A stretch of 64,000 nt of DNA from positions 236,573 through 300,572 of the forward strand of contig CAUYUJ010015019.1 of NCBI GenBank assembly GCA_963575745.1, in the 5' to 3' direction. Both the position numbers and the translations under genes were made by a program. A model generated the notes under the pieces. The model saw only the letters and a program-made list of their open reading frames with translations, made no database searches and was not told the origin of the DNA. The first letter of the stretch is position 1, and every line of letters begins with the position of its first letter. This document shows positions 1 to 10,546 of the stretch, in pieces. The stretch comes from Prorocentrum cordatum. Lineage: Eukaryota > Sar > Dinophyceae > Prorocentrales > Prorocentraceae.

Positions 1-290
<290 letters not shown>

Positions 291-301
291 AGCGGCTCAT
301 G

Positions 302-692
302 CTCCTGCTGCTCTCCCTGTTACTCAAGGCCGCTTAGATGGGGTCGCAGCAGATGGGGTCGGAGATCCTGCCGCATCGACGATGCCTCGGCGATGAGGCA
401 CGACGTGGAGCCCGATGTGCTTCACGTCGACGTCGCCAATGCATTACCCATATCGACAATACTCACTTGCCTGCAGGGACTGGCGACGTCGTAAGAACAG
501 TTCTTATGAAGGCAGATCTGCAACACTATTGGTATACTCTGTGGCAGCGTTTTTTTTGCAGGCAGGTCTACCTGCAAGAACATCGTTCTTACAGAGTAGT
601 CTACTGTTTGAAGGCAGATCTGCCGTCAAAGAAGTCGCTCTCACGGAGGAGCGGCGGCACCTGCTCCTGCTGCTTGCCCTGTTACGGCCAGC
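302..692. repeat. Local duplication around an O-type foldback fragment
   Basis: A 30-base motif beginning CTCCTGCTGCT and ending CTGTTAC occurs near 303 and again near 663. Between them, 334-460 resembles foldback family O (GATGGGGTCGGAGATCC start, then ATCGACGATG and GGCGATGAGG motifs). GAAGGCAGATCTGC also occurs twice (508 and 611). No gene is seen. Confidence 0.55.
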
Positions 693-779
693 ACCGCGCC
701 TACTGGGTGCATCCCCCTCCTCCTCCCCCCCCTCTCCTCCCATCATCGCTGTTCCTTCCCAACGCCCATCAGCCAACGC

Positions 780-1036
780 GGAGCAGGAACGCAACGCAAT
801 GCAAAGCAATGCAAAGCGAATCAAAGCAATGCTCAGCAAATCAAAACAATGCGAAGCAATGGGGAGCAATGCGAAGCAATGCGAAGCAACACAACGCATA
901 TCAAAACAACACAAAGCAATGCAGAGCAACAACGCAACGCACAGCTGCAACGCACTGCAAAGAAATGCTAAACAATGCAAAACACAATACACAACAAAAA
1001 ACAATTCAAATCAAAGCAACGCACTGCAAAACTGGA
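780..1036. repeat. Degenerate AAAGCAATGC short tandem repeat
   Basis: About 25 imperfect 9-11-base units of the type GCAATGCAAA, AGCAATGCG and AACGCA. A related field lies at 15165-15615. The periodicity leaves open frames on both strands, rich in Gln/Ala/Lys/Asn or Cys/Leu, which I treat as by-products. Confidence 0.85.
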
Positions 1037-1209
1037 GCGGCGACGGTCGGGAACGGGGGCGCGGGGGGCGGCAAACCGACCCAAATGGGCAGGTGACGGA
1101 TAAGATCGGGGCCGCCATGGCGGCAAAATGGCCCACTTCCTTATAAAGTGAGAACCTCTATATGCGAGCATGATCTGGGGAAACACTCCGCCCTGTCGCA
1201 CTCCGAGAC

Positions 1210-2150
1210 GTGTCTGTAGGGTGGGCCAGGCATTGCGCCCGACAATTCCTCACCAGTTCTGATCCTGAAGCTTGGGAATTACGTCAGTGCCTGTTCCCTC
1301 TATGTGGGTGGGACGTTTTCAAAACGTGGCTCTCGCCCTCGTGCCGCGCACATTCGTCAAAACGTTAACAGCAGCTTCGAGGATGCAAGGCGGGTCCTTT
1401 CAAGAATGTGGTTCTCGCCTTCGCGCCGTGCACTTCTGAAAAGGCAGCAGCAGCTGCAAAGATGGAGGATCGATGGCTTTCAACATATGGCTCTCGCCGT
1501 AGTGCCGCGTACATTCCTGGTGAAAGTTAGCAACGGCTTCAAGGATGGATGGCGGGCCAATTTCAAAATGTGGCTCTCGCGCTAGTGCCACGCACATTCG
1601 CCCTAGACGTTTGTAACAGCTTCAACGATGGAGGGCTGATGGCTATCAGCTTGTGGCTCTGGCGTTCGCGCCGCGCACATTCATCTTAAACGGTAGCAAC
1701 GGCTTCAAGGATGGAGGTCGGGTCCTTTTTCAAAATGTGGCTCTCGCTTGAGCGCCGCGCACAGTCGTGCCTTAAAAGTCTGCAACGGCTTCAAGAAGTC
1801 GTGTTGTCGAACTCCCAGGAACAGCATTCTGGCACGATTGTGGATCGTCAGGGCGCGACAGTTGTTCACTCGCGGTCTTGAGATCCCAGAAACGGCGTTC
1901 TGGAACGAGTACGGCTTGCCAGGACGAAATAGTCACGTTGATTCGCGGCGTTGTCTCAAGAACGGTGTTTTGGCAGGGTCGGGAATTCCCAAACGGTTGC
2001 TTTTCAATGGGGCACTCCCCGCCCTTAAAACAAACTGTAGTAGGGGCCTATGACGAGGGAACTTGGCGAGAGTGTTTATTGCAGCATAGTTGACGCGTCT
2101 TGGATTTACACTGGTCATCGTCCTCCTCCCTCTCCCTTCCTCCTCCCCTC
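1210..2150 (+). mobile_element. Composite dispersed element K, copy 1
   Basis: Shares head, internal array, downstream segment and pyrimidine-rich tail, in the same order, with 41282-42110. The head matches around GGGCCAGGCATTGCGCCCGA versus GGGCCGGGTGTTTCGCCCGA, followed in both by TCTGATCCTG. The downstream segments share CTTGGCA, TCAAACGG-like and TTTACACTGGTC motifs before a CCTCCT tail. No protein frame spans it. Class unknown. Confidence 0.7.
1305..1765 (+). repeat. About 83-bp tandem repeat inside element K copy 1
   Basis: Six diverged units. The landmark GTGGCTCTCGCC (or a close variant) occurs near 1326, 1409, 1487, 1570, 1653 and 1737, giving periods of 78-84 bases. Each unit reads approximately AAAATGTGGCTCTCGC, then GCGCCGCGCACATTCG, then CAACGGCTTCAAGGATGGAGG. 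Confidence 0.9.
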
Positions 2151-2520
2151 CCTCCTTTTCATAAATAATTCTCACTTCCTTCCCCCGTTGTCATCCCCCC
2201 ATTCTCGCACTTCGCCTTTTCCCGATCCTTATCCTCTTCCTCCTCATCCGCATCTTCTTTCTGATCCTTCATGTTTCCTCCCTCCTCCAGCTGTTTGGCC
2301 TCCCCCTCCTGCACCTCATCCCCCCACCTCAAAATCCACATCCTCAGTATCCACATCGTCACGGCCATCGTCAACAACCATCAACACTACAAACGGCATC
2401 AACATCGTCATCACCACCACCGTCGCCATCGTCGCACTTCTTCTCCCTCCTCCTCCTCCGCCTTCTCCTCCTCTCGCATCATCCCGCCTCTTCCCAACCT
2501 CCTGTGCCGCCGCCCCCTTC
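2110..2520. repeat. Pyrimidine-rich CCTCCT/CATCGTC tract
   Basis: Irregular TCC/CTC and CAT/CAC triplets continuous with the tail of element K. The open frames here are Pro/Ser- or His/Arg-rich low-complexity. Confidence 0.8.
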
Positions 2521-4680
2521 TCTGCCTCATCCTCCTGCTCATCGCTTCTCCTGCGGCAAAGCAGCGGCATCGCCGGCGGTGTCGACTTTCCAGCAGCTGG
2601 AGTTCAGGGCTTCAGCGCTGCGGGTATGCTGTGCGTGGCCGCAGTGCACTGCACCCGTGGGAGGGGGCCGAACGATCCCACACCGTTCCTGGCTGCGTGC
2701 GTGAAAAAAGGGCTCCGAAATCCGGATACGTCGCAACGCCTCCTTGCTCGACCCGCCAGTGATCCGCGCCGCCCCGTGACCCTGCCCCTCTCATCCGCAC
2801 CAAATTTTGAAGACATAGTGGGTACTGTGCAGAACCGCTCCGTCTTCAGATCGAGGAGCCGGCCTCGACTGGTGCGCACCGAGGTGGTGTCGACCATCCG
2901 GCGCGAGGGCGCCCCGGACGGCCAGCGTTGAGACTCCGGGTCGTGGGCACCCCTTCGGTTGCTGTGAAGCTCTGGGCCTCGGGACTTTGCGCGTGCCCCC
3001 CTGCGCGGCGCGACGCGGGGAGTGTCCTCGCACCCTCGCAGGGCCCGCCACTGAGAAGGGCAACTCTCCAGCCCAGGCTGCGTCGCGCGAGGCGCAACCA
3101 CCTTCGCGCGATTTCGTGCGACCTTGACTGTCTCATTCGATGCGGTGTAACGTCGATGCCATCCCTCCCCTCCCTCCGTTGCAATCTCTCTCTCTCTCTC
3201 TCTCTCCCTTTCTCTCTGTCCTGGCTGTGGCCGTGACAGGCCGTCGGCTGGGGCAGTGTCAGTGTCGCTGGCGGTGTCCTGTTGATAGAGCATTCCCGTG
3301 CAGGGCCGCGGCGGGAGAGAGATCGAGCATGACACGTACAGTCCTCCTCTTCCTCGCTCTCACCATCCCCTCGTGTGTCCCGATGTGCCCAGTCATGGGC
3401 AATGCGTTCACGAGGCTGCCCTTGGGGAATGGGGCGCGCCAGCTTTGGCGAAGCCCTTGGAGCTCCACCTCCAAGCCTGCAGCAGCATCGGAACCGACAT
3501 CGGCACATTGCACGAGCTGCGATGTTCTCCTCATCGAGCACGGGCGGGCACGCCCCGTCTTGGCGCACCATTCCTGAACATCCACAAGCACCCGTTGGAA
3601 AACAAGCCCTGCCACCCCTCTCGAGCCCTCCGTTGCCCCCCACTGCCCACCCTCCCGGCTGGCGGCGAGCGCGCGCGCCAGCAAAGTGCCGTGCAGCCAG
3701 GGGGCTCAAGGCCGGCGCGGCGGTGCTGTCCCCAGCGGCGGCGGCAGCTGCGGCTGCTGCTGCCACAACGGCCTTCGGGAGGGCGCCAGCCGAACACCAT
3801 TCACCGATGCCGATCCTGATCAGGGTCATCCTCGGCCCGGCAAGTGTGTATGCAACCGCATGGCTGGGCCAACAAAACAGGCACACCAATCCGGACAGGA
3901 CGGTCCTGGCCAATATCGGTGCTGCTGCATGTGAAGCAGGAGCCGACCATCCTGGTGTGCTTGCAGGCTTGCTGCGGGATGTGTTCATAGCCCAGAAGAG
4001 AAGAAACCAAAGGCGGTGTTTTCAGTAGAATCGAACAGATGAATCGAAACAGCACTGTGTTCACTACACCAGAGAAGCTTGAACAGGACCTGGACCAAAC
4101 AGCAGAACATTATGAGAAAGTCTGCTTCGTGGACCCACAAGCAGATTCAGGCGTTCCCCTCCTGACTGGGGTAATTATAACCGCCGTGCGACCATAAGAA
4201 ACGCGGAATAAGGAACGAAGGCGCTCTCCCCGCGATGCATGGGGGACAAAGGATACCGCCACTGCTAATCCCTGGACCTCTCCTGGAATTCACTCTGGCC
4301 TGCATGTTGCTGAGAATCCAGCCGTGGCGACAAGGGGCTCTCCAGGACGAGCCGCGGCATCGGTACGTCTGTCTCGCGACCTAAATCTCCGGAGCGGCCC
4401 GAAAACCTGAGTCCCTCCCACGCCCAAAGCGGTCCTCATCCCAAGGCCCTGACTGTACTGGCACGGCGCCAAGCGTGCAATTACCAGACCAGCTCGACGC
4501 ACGCCGCCGCGCGTGCTGGCCAGCGCAGACAGCGCGCATTGAACTGGTCTGGCACGCTTGGTGTCGTGCAAAGTACGCCTCGCGTCGTGCAGTGTACGCT
4601 TGGCGCCCCTCCAGAGCCTTGGCCGTGGTGGTCACCGTGCTCACAGCCTCGGCGACCACTGCGCTGGCGCCGGCCACCTC
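2521..4680. other. GC-rich sequence with no recognisable gene
   Basis: Contains a short (CT)n tract at 3185-3222 and otherwise no repeat shared with the rest of the window that I could see. Open frames up to 380 codons exist on the minus strand, but they overlap other frames, are Arg/Ala/Pro-rich and match no domain I know. A 145-codon plus-strand frame with a hydrophobic stretch near 3330-3390 is not enough to call a gene. Confidence 0.5.
3185..3222. repeat. (CT)n microsatellite
   Basis: CT dinucleotides with a few CC and TT interruptions. Confidence 0.9.
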
Positions 4681-4689
4681 CCGTCGGAA

Positions 4690-4780
4690 ACAGGAGGAGG
4701 AGGAGGAGGGGGAAGAAGAGGAGTCAGGAGGAGGAGTCAGGAGGAGGAGGAGGAGGAGGAGGGGGGGGAGGAGGAGTGAC
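4690..4780. repeat. GGA purine tract
   Basis: Imperfect GGA/GAG triplets, with short GTCAGGAGGA units near 4725-4745. Confidence 0.9.
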
Positions 4781-4890
4781 CCTGGGCAAGAGTGACCTCT
4801 GGTGCGTGGCTTGAGGGGGAAAAGCAAGGGAGCCCAAAGCGAGCGCGGGAGCCGCTGCTACCGCCGGACCTGGGCCAAAAGAGCACCCTT

Positions 4891-5071
4891 CACAGTGGAG
4901 GCCAGTCCACAAAAAAAGCTTCCACAAGAAACCCAACCCCGAGACCCCGGGACGTCGATCGACTTTTGGTGTGGGAACGTCGCGCTTTCCATATCAAAAC
5001 CATCGTACTCCAAGAAACCCAGGTCACCCTGGAGGCAAGCAGGGTGCTGCTTGACGTGGGTCTCCACAGCT
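4891..5071 (+). mobile_element. MITE family B, copy 1
   Basis: Starts CACAGTGGAGGCCAGTCC and ends TGGGTCTCCACAG. The interior has the family landmarks CCTTCCACAAGAAACCC-like, TTTTGGTGTGGGAACGTC and AACCCAGGTCACCCTGGA. About 180 bases with no coding. Its right end directly abuts an A-family element. Confidence 0.85.
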
Positions 5072-5265
5072 AGGGCACGAGACCCTCCGTGGGCCAGAAC
5101 GAGCAGAACATCCAGGGGAACCCTCCCTGGGATGCACAAAAACATCACACGGACACGCAGAACACTGTCCTCCTCCTCCTCCTCCTCCTCCTCCCCAATC
5201 TCCTCCTCCTCCTCTGGGGTGCCCGCCCCAGACGGACCTCGATCTTACACCCCAGTCCGACTGCA
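5072..5265 (+). mobile_element. MITE family A (Tc1/mariner-like), copy 1
   Basis: The left end is degraded (GAGACCCTCCGTGGGCCAGAA). The right end has GACGGACCTCGATCTTACA then CAGTCCGACTGCA. It shares GAACATCCAGGGGAACCCTC and GGGATGCACAAAAACA with the copy at 39955. The centre carries a TCC tract (5166-5213). Confidence 0.65.
5166..5213. repeat. TCC microsatellite inside an A-family element
   Basis: CCTCCTCCT repeat with short CCCAAT and TGG interruptions. Confidence 0.85.
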
Positions 5266-5339
5266 TCGAACCTCCTCCAGCCACCGGGGAGAGCCCGTGG
5301 GCCCGCACCAGCAGGGTCATTCTGGCGACGGGTCGCTCT

Positions 5340-5545
5340 CGGGAGAGCGAGCCCGGCATCGAATCGATCAGTCGGGCCGGCGATCGAACTGAATCGGATC
5401 GGCTCGGCAGTCGAGTCGGGAACAGTCGAATCGGCGAAACTCGGCAGGCTAGCGTGCCTCCAATAAGGAATCGGAACTCACCTCGGAATCGGAACCGGAA
5501 GCCATCGAGATCGAATCGAATCAAATCGGAGAAATCGCACTGCGC
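5340..5545 (+). repeat. Dispersed repeat U, copy 1
   Basis: Rich in GAATCG/GGATCGG words. Shares CGGCGATCGAA, GGATCGGC, GGCAGGCTAGCGTGCCTCC and the GGAATCGGAA stretch with 51485-51690, and more distantly with 19680-19910. Confidence 0.75.
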
Positions 5546-5825
5546 ACTGCGTCGTGGCAGCCACCGCCGCTGCCGCGGCCGCCGCCGCTGCCGTCGTCGT
5601 CGTCGTCGTCGTCGACGTCGTCGACATCTTCGTCGCCGTCGACGTGGTCGGTGTGTTCTTCGTCATCGTCCTGGGCGCAGCCTCCTTCTCCTCCTCCTCC
5701 TCCTCCTCCTCCTCCTCCTCCTCCTCCTCCTCCTCCCCCTCCCCCTCCCACTCCTCCTCCACCTCCCACTCTTTCTCCTCCTCCTTCTCCTCCTCCTCCT
5801 CCTCCACCTCGTCCTCCTCCTGCTC
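5546..5825. repeat. GCC/GTC triplets followed by a TCC tract
   Basis: 5560-5650 is CCGCCGCTG and GTCGTC repeat. 5682-5825 is long CCTCCT with CCCCCT and CCACCT variants. Confidence 0.9.
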
Positions 5826-6151
5826 GAGCAGGGTATCGACTGCAATATAACATTCACCCCAGACTCGATGTTTCCGTCGAAACCACGGCAAATCCGTAGC
5901 AGGTTGGCATGTCTACGGGACAATCTTCGTATTTGTTTTTGGACTCGACTGGGCATCCATTTTGGTAGACAAGCACATTACACTTCGACTCGCAAGTGGC
6001 CTGGATCCGCCGCGGAGGATTTAGGTCCCATTACGTATAGGAAGACGTGCCTTGTTTTGTTCGGACGTGTGCGAGTGGGCACTTTGTGAGTAGCAGAACG
6101 CGCTCGGTGATCTGGGGTACATCAATCCTGTAGTCGATCCCCTATGCTCGA
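5823..6151. mobile_element. Inverted-repeat element P, copy 1, interrupted by J
   Basis: Left end CTCGAGCAGGGTATCGACTG. Right end GGGGTACATCAATCC then TGTAGTCGATCCCCTATG and CTCGA: the two ends are imperfect complements. A J-family element (5962-6112) lies inside. Confidence 0.7.
5962..6112 (+). mobile_element. MITE family J, copy 1 (nested in P)
   Basis: TAGACAAGCAC start, GACTCGCAAGTGGCCTGG then ATCCGCCGCGG, TTCGGACGTGTGCGAGTGGG, and GCGCTCGGTGAT end. Matches copies at 25921 and 40717. Confidence 0.8.
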
Positions 6152-6256
6152 AGTGTGCCAGAGCCACGGCCGGGCACGCACAGGGCGAGGCCTGCTGCTG
6201 GGATGCACGTGCGGCATCTTCGTGCCCGACACTGCGTGGGCCGTTCAACTGCTGTT

Positions 6257-6383
6257 CTGCGCCGGGGCCCCCTGGCGGGGCCTCCGGCGCCGCCCCTGGC
6301 GCGCTCTGAGCGCCAGGGATCCAACGCCGATCCGAGAAATCCGCGCGGACCTGTGAGTTTTTCTATTAATGTCATTCTCCCCC
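6257..6383 (-). mobile_element. GC-hairpin element G, copy 1 (left arm truncated, core reversed)
   Basis: The core reads CCCCCTGGCGGGGCCTCCG then GCGCCGCCCCTGGCGCGC, the reverse of most copies. The right arm is GCCGATCCGAGAAATCCGC then GCGGACCTG and TTAATGTCATT. It ends just before F copy 1. Confidence 0.85.
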
Positions 6384-6389
6384 CTATCA

Positions 6390-6592
6390 GGGGGACGTAA
6401 GACCTGGGTACAGGGGACTCGGAAATCCCCGACGAGATCGTCAAAAAAATGACGAGGTCGAGCCTGCATTTTGACGAGGCCTCCCGCTGCAGACATCCCA
6501 CGAAACTCCTCCTCGTCAAAATCCGAGGCGCGGTCGTCAAAAAACGATGGCGAACCCGAGTCCTGGCAAACCCAGGTCTTGCGCTCCCCCGA
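6390..6592 (+). mobile_element. MITE family F, copy 1
   Basis: Starts GGGGGACGTAAGACCTGG and ends CCAGGTCTTGCGCTCCCCC, imperfect inverted ends. About 96% identical by eye to 62283-62486 (seven substitutions and one indel in about 204 bases). The frames it carries are shared only because the copies are young; they show no domain. Confidence 0.92.
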
Positions 6593-7490
6593 CCCTAGCT
6601 CAACCACTGGCCACGGGCCCAAGGCCAGGGCAGGACCGCGAGGAGTCGCGGGCGGCGGGGCCGGCAGGCGGCGGAGGCGAATCGCCGCGAGAGCGGACAG
6701 AAAGGGTAATGACCACCTGCGACAGCGGGGCAAGGAGACCGTCGACAGCGGGACCGGACCGCCTCTTCGAAGGCGAGGCCTGACCGTCGGGCTCGCGGTC
6801 GTCGTGACCGCCCGCCCTTCCGCGAGGGCGCCCGGCCCGTGACCCCGCTTCAAGTGGCCGATGCTGGGCCACTGGCGGCGCCGCGTCGGAACGGCACAAA
6901 CCTATAGCGCAGGGCAGGCCAGCGTGTTTGGCCCAATGACGGCTGACCCCTGGAAGGCCGCGGGGCAGCATGCGCAGCGGCTCTGGCCCAGGCCCGCCGC
7001 CCCCTGGCACGAGGGCGCAGCTCGAGATGGCGCCGCCTCCTCCCCAGGGCCTCCCAGGCCAAGGCTCTCGCGCTCGTGGGCCGCGCAGGGCTACTCGCGT
7101 GCAACCGTACCCAGCAAGCGTGGCGGGGCGTTCTGTCCGTACCGCGCGGTGGCGCCCTCTTGGCCAAGGCATGGGCGGCCTACACTTGAATAGGGCTGGG
7201 GGGGCCAAGTCTGCAGAACACCCCACACGGACGTCAAGGGGCGCAACCAACCTGTTCGGTCAAGCTGAACCTGATGCACCACACCCGGCGCCACGCCAGA
7301 ACCTTGGACGTGAGCGAACGGTTGAACTTTGCACACCTTCGTTGGCATGACCGGCGAGGCGTTTGACCACCTCGACGTCCGTTGTCCTGCAAAAAAAGGC
7401 GTTCTCTGACCCTCGGCCCTACTGAAGTCTACACACCATCCCAGAGCTCAAAATGGCCCTGGCAAACAAGATGGGGGCTGCCCGGACTGG
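6593..7490. other. GC-rich sequence without recognisable gene
   Basis: Arg/Pro/Ala-rich frames occur on both strands and overlap one another. No shared repeat beyond short GGCC-rich words was seen. Confidence 0.45.
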
Positions 7491-7496
7491 GTCCAA

Positions 7497-7625
7497 GCAG
7501 ATGGGGCCGGCGGATAGCGACGCATTGGCGACGCCGACATGGAGAACATCAGGTCCGAAGTCGCGCTGCATCGCCGATGCATCAGCGTCACGGCGGGATC
7601 CACCGACACCATCCACCTCGACCCC
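7497..7625. mobile_element. Diverged foldback O fragment
   Basis: CAAGCAGATGGGGCCGGCGG followed by GCATTGGCGACGCCGAC and GCATCGCCGATGCATC: the same word order as the O copies at 334 and 31337. Confidence 0.5.
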
Positions 7626-7855
7626 ACATTGAGAGCCAGGAGCGAGATGGTGCAGAACTGGTATCCCCCAGAAGGGCAGCGCCACATCGACGGCGACCTC
7701 ATCGCCGTCACCATGGCAGATCCTGGAGGGAGGGGGGAGTACACCCATCGCGTGCTACCAGAAGGAACGCTGCATGGGGAAAAGAGGAACCTTCTGGCCA
7801 CGGCGGGTCTCGACCGCGCGTAGGTTCCACGACCCAGATCTGAGAAACGATCGGC

Positions 7856-7966
7856 GGTGGACAAAGCTCCCTTTAGTAAACCTCCCCTTAGTGAAATCAA
7901 GATGGGACCAAAACCGGCGGACCTGGACCCGCAAAAACGACGGCCGCGACGCCCTCTCGCGAACCT
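7856..7966 (+). mobile_element. MITE family E, copy 1 (right end missing)
   Basis: GGTGGACAAAGCTCCCTTTA start, GTAAACCTCCCCTTAGTG, GGCGGACCTGGACCCGC and CGACGCCCTCTCGCGAACC. It then breaks into a T9 run instead of continuing to the family right end. Confidence 0.85.
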
Positions 7967-8700
7967 TTTTTTTTGTGTGGCCCCTGGGTGTCGAAACGCG
8001 GGCACATCATCCTTAGGTGCCCGCAGAGGCGGCAGCCCGAGCTGCCTCCTCCTCCTCTGCCCGCAAACGCAGGCTCAAAGCGCTCATGCCCTCCGTCTGG
8101 ACAGGGCCTGTCGCTGCAAGTTGCAGCGTGACTTCGTCTGGGGGCGGCAGCGCGGCAGCGTAGCACAGATTCGCGACCCCTCGTCTGGAAGTCGTCGTGA
8201 CCTCAGCGTTCTGATGATGCTGAGGCAACTGGCCATCGTAAATCCGTCTCAAAGCAAGGGCACCACGAGCCAGCGTACGCTGCTGGCATTCTCTCCCTAG
8301 GAGACGGCATATGCGGGTCGTATAAGCTCCGCAGACAATACAAATAAACAAAAACCTGTCATCTGTGCCTTGGACCACCGTGCAGTGTGCCAGGGTGTGC
8401 CCTAGAGACAGATCTAGGTTCTCCTGAGGTTCCTACTCATGCCTCTACAGCCCAACATGGGCCTTGAGTCCTGGTCCCGCGAGAGGGTTAAACATCTGAG
8501 GCATCGCGCACGCCCACAGTAGAGCTCCTGCCAAGCGTGCCAACCTCCAGATTTCAGAAAATTGGCCCTCGGACCAGAACTCGAAACTCCATGACATCTA
8601 TCTTGCAGGAAAACGGCCAAAACTTTGCCCATTAGACGGGCAGTGGCTTTAAGCAGATCAATCTTGCATTCGACCTCCTGAGACTCCAAGCGGGAGGGTT
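7967..8700. other. No recognisable gene or repeat
   Basis: Mixed-composition sequence. The open frames here are short or are continued by neighbouring MITE copies. Confidence 0.4.
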
Positions 8701-8702
8701 GG

Positions 8703-8790
8703 GGGTGGTCGAGGAGAGCTCCCCTCTCGCGAACCGAAAACGGCCGATTCCTTAATCGACGTGTCAGGGTGAAAGGCCTATCCGCCTCCG
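8703..8790 (+). mobile_element. MITE family E, right half only
   Basis: CCCCTCTCGCGAACCGAAAA then CGGCCGATTCCTTAATCG, ACGTGTCAGGGTGAAAGG and CCTATCCGCCTCCGA. The left half is absent. Confidence 0.8.
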
Positions 8791-8954
8791 AAACGACCTG
8801 AGAACCCGAGTCCCTCCGGAACCCGAACCGGTTTCGCGTCCCATGCCCTGACCGGACGACTTCCGCGTGCACCGCCGAAAAAGATCGGCGGTGAGCCCAC
8901 CCCGGCAGCGAGTGCATGCGGTCCTGGGCGGGATGGGCCTCTCGGGGCCCAACC

Positions 8955-9148
8955 TGTAGGCCGGGCATGTCCTCCCACAGGCAGATCCTGGAGGAAACAT
9001 TTGGAGCAGCCAAACATGCGGTTGGAAAAAACATGCAAGACATAGTCAACACATCGACCCCAAACATATTTTATATATATATATATATATATACACACAA
9101 AAATCTATGTTTGATTCTTCCTCCTGCAGAGGGACACGCCCGGCCTAC
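8955..9148 (+). mobile_element. MITE family C, copy 1, carrying a TA microsatellite
   Basis: Left end GTAGGCCGGGCATGTCC then TCCCACAGGCAG. Right end CTCCTGCAGAGGGACACG then CCCGGCCTAC: inverted ends of about 28 bases with few mismatches. A TA run sits at 9070-9096. Confidence 0.88.
9070..9096. repeat. (TA)n microsatellite in element C
   Basis: ATATAT run followed by CACACA. Confidence 0.9.
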
Positions 9149-9440
9149 CCCTATCTGCGGTGAGTAGGCGATTTGGGGGTCGGTGCGTCCCTCCCCTGAG
9201 CCGATCCCCCCCCAAACGGTGCCCCCTCCGACACATCACGTGCGTTTCAATGGATTCCTTGGCCTCTCTTGTTGCCCCCGTCGACGCGTGGCGTGAAGAG
9301 GCACTCGGCAGCCCCAGGAATCGGCGAGCTGGCTTGACCGTGGCGGGGTCTCCCGCAGCCGATCGCACGCAACCCCGACACATCCTTGGTGGAATTGTCT
9401 CTGCTCAAGCCCACAAAAACTCTGGCACGCCCGACATTTC
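9149..9440. other. No recognisable gene
   Basis: Mixed-composition sequence between elements C and T. No motif seen. Confidence 0.35.
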
Positions 9441-9622
9441 GGAGGCGGCCAAGGGGGGGGGGCGTCCAAGAGGGAGGGGCACAGATCATGGCCAGCGGCA
9501 TGTGCGCGGCCCAGGGGGGGGGGGCAGGGGACGTAGCGAAATAAGAAGAGGCGCCATGACATCTGAGGAGATATCATGGCCACCGCGATGACATCCACCC
9601 CCCCTAGTCATCACCCCCCTCT
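9441..9622 (+). mobile_element. Inverted-repeat element T, copy 1
   Basis: Very similar to 61872-62042: GTCCAAGAGGGAGGGG, CAGCGGCATGTGCGCGGCCC, AAGAAGAGGCGCCATGA, and a right end CCCCCTAGTCATCACCCCCC. The left and right ends are imperfect complements (G-run/C-run with a TGN8AG centre). Confidence 0.85.
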
Positions 9623-9625
9623 GTG

Positions 9626-9780
9626 CCGACCCCGACAATTGGCACGGACGAGACGATGCCCGACAACAGGCGTTGCCCAACACCTTCAGCAGCCGCTGTC
9701 AGGCAGGCGGCATCTGATCTCAAATGGACGCGTCCGCGGCGACGCCGACAGCGGGTCTTGTTCAGAATGGGCAGGACATG
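9626..9780 (+). mobile_element. MITE family I, copy 1 (partial)
   Basis: GATGCCCGACAACAGG, then CAGCCGCTGTCAGGCAGGCG, TCAAATGGACGCGTCCGCGG, CGACGCCGACAGCG and TTCAGAATGGGCAGGA match the family order. The terminal arms are not clear. Confidence 0.75.
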
Positions 9781-10004
9781 ATGTAGGTGTCGCCACAATT
9801 CTTTCAGTACCCTTTTCGGTCGCGCCGAGAACCACCTCAGCTGCAACTCACAAAACTCGGAACACGCAGACCTGACGCTGCCACACACACACGCAACGAC
9901 GACGACAGTCACGACCAGAGCGGTAGACCCCATTTTTCTGCGGCACGTTTCAAGCTGTATCGATACGTGAGGCTTCCAGGGCCACAGTGGGCGAACACGC
10001 CCGG

Positions 10005-10118
10005 AGGAGGAGGAAGAGAAGGAGGGGCAGGTGGAGGTGGGGGGGGAGGGGGAGGGGGAGGAGGGGGAGGGGGAGGAGGAGGAGGAGGCGGAGGAGGAGG
10101 AGGAGGAGGAGGAGGATC
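10005..10118. repeat. GGA purine tract
   Basis: GGAGGAGGA with G-run variants. It gives Gly- or Pro-rich frames that are low-complexity. Confidence 0.93.
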
Positions 10119-10254
10119 TGAGGGAATGCCTCCTCGCTGAGGCCATACGCGCCGCTCTTCTTCGCAGCTGGCATGGCGCCAGACCGGGAGGCGGTGCAGC
10201 ACCGTGCACTCGAGGCTCAAGACCCACGCCCGCCCACAACGACTTAGGTACTCC

Positions 10255-10546
10255 CGCCCCCTTGGTAAGGCTTCGGGCTGCGCGCAGACAGCACCCCTTG
10301 GTAGTCTGAACTTGCCTCAGCATGTCCACCGAATAATCAAAGCTGGCCTCAACAGGCCGTTCGAGTAGTCCTGGCGCGGAGATCCCAGGGATGCCGCCGG
10401 AGGCGGCGCCAGGATGCTGAGTCTGCCCCAGGGAGACTCGAGTGGTCTGTTGAAGCCAGCTGGGACTACTTGCGGGGCTTACTGAGACAAGCTGGGACTA
10501 CCGGGGGGGCTGTCTGTGCGCAACCCGAAGCCTTACCACGCCCCCT
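10255..10546. mobile_element. Foldback element X with perfect 8-bp target duplication
   Basis: The element spans 10263-10538 and is flanked on both sides by CGCCCCCT (10255-10262 and 10539-10546). The left arm starts TGGTAAGGCTTCGGGCTGCG and the right end is the complement with few mismatches. Pairing continues inward through TAGTCTGAACTTG/CAAGCTGGGACTA and GGCCTCAACAGGCC/GGTCTGTTGAAGCC, so nearly the whole 276 bases folds on itself. An 8-base duplication is the hallmark of hAT-type transposition (family knowledge); assignment to hAT is inference. No transposase frame. Confidence 0.9.

Noticed and set aside
3329-3577. Possible signal-peptide-like start on the plus strand
   Set aside because: One short hydrophobic run in an 82-codon stretch that is also open in other frames; no cleavage-site context, domain or homologue that I know.
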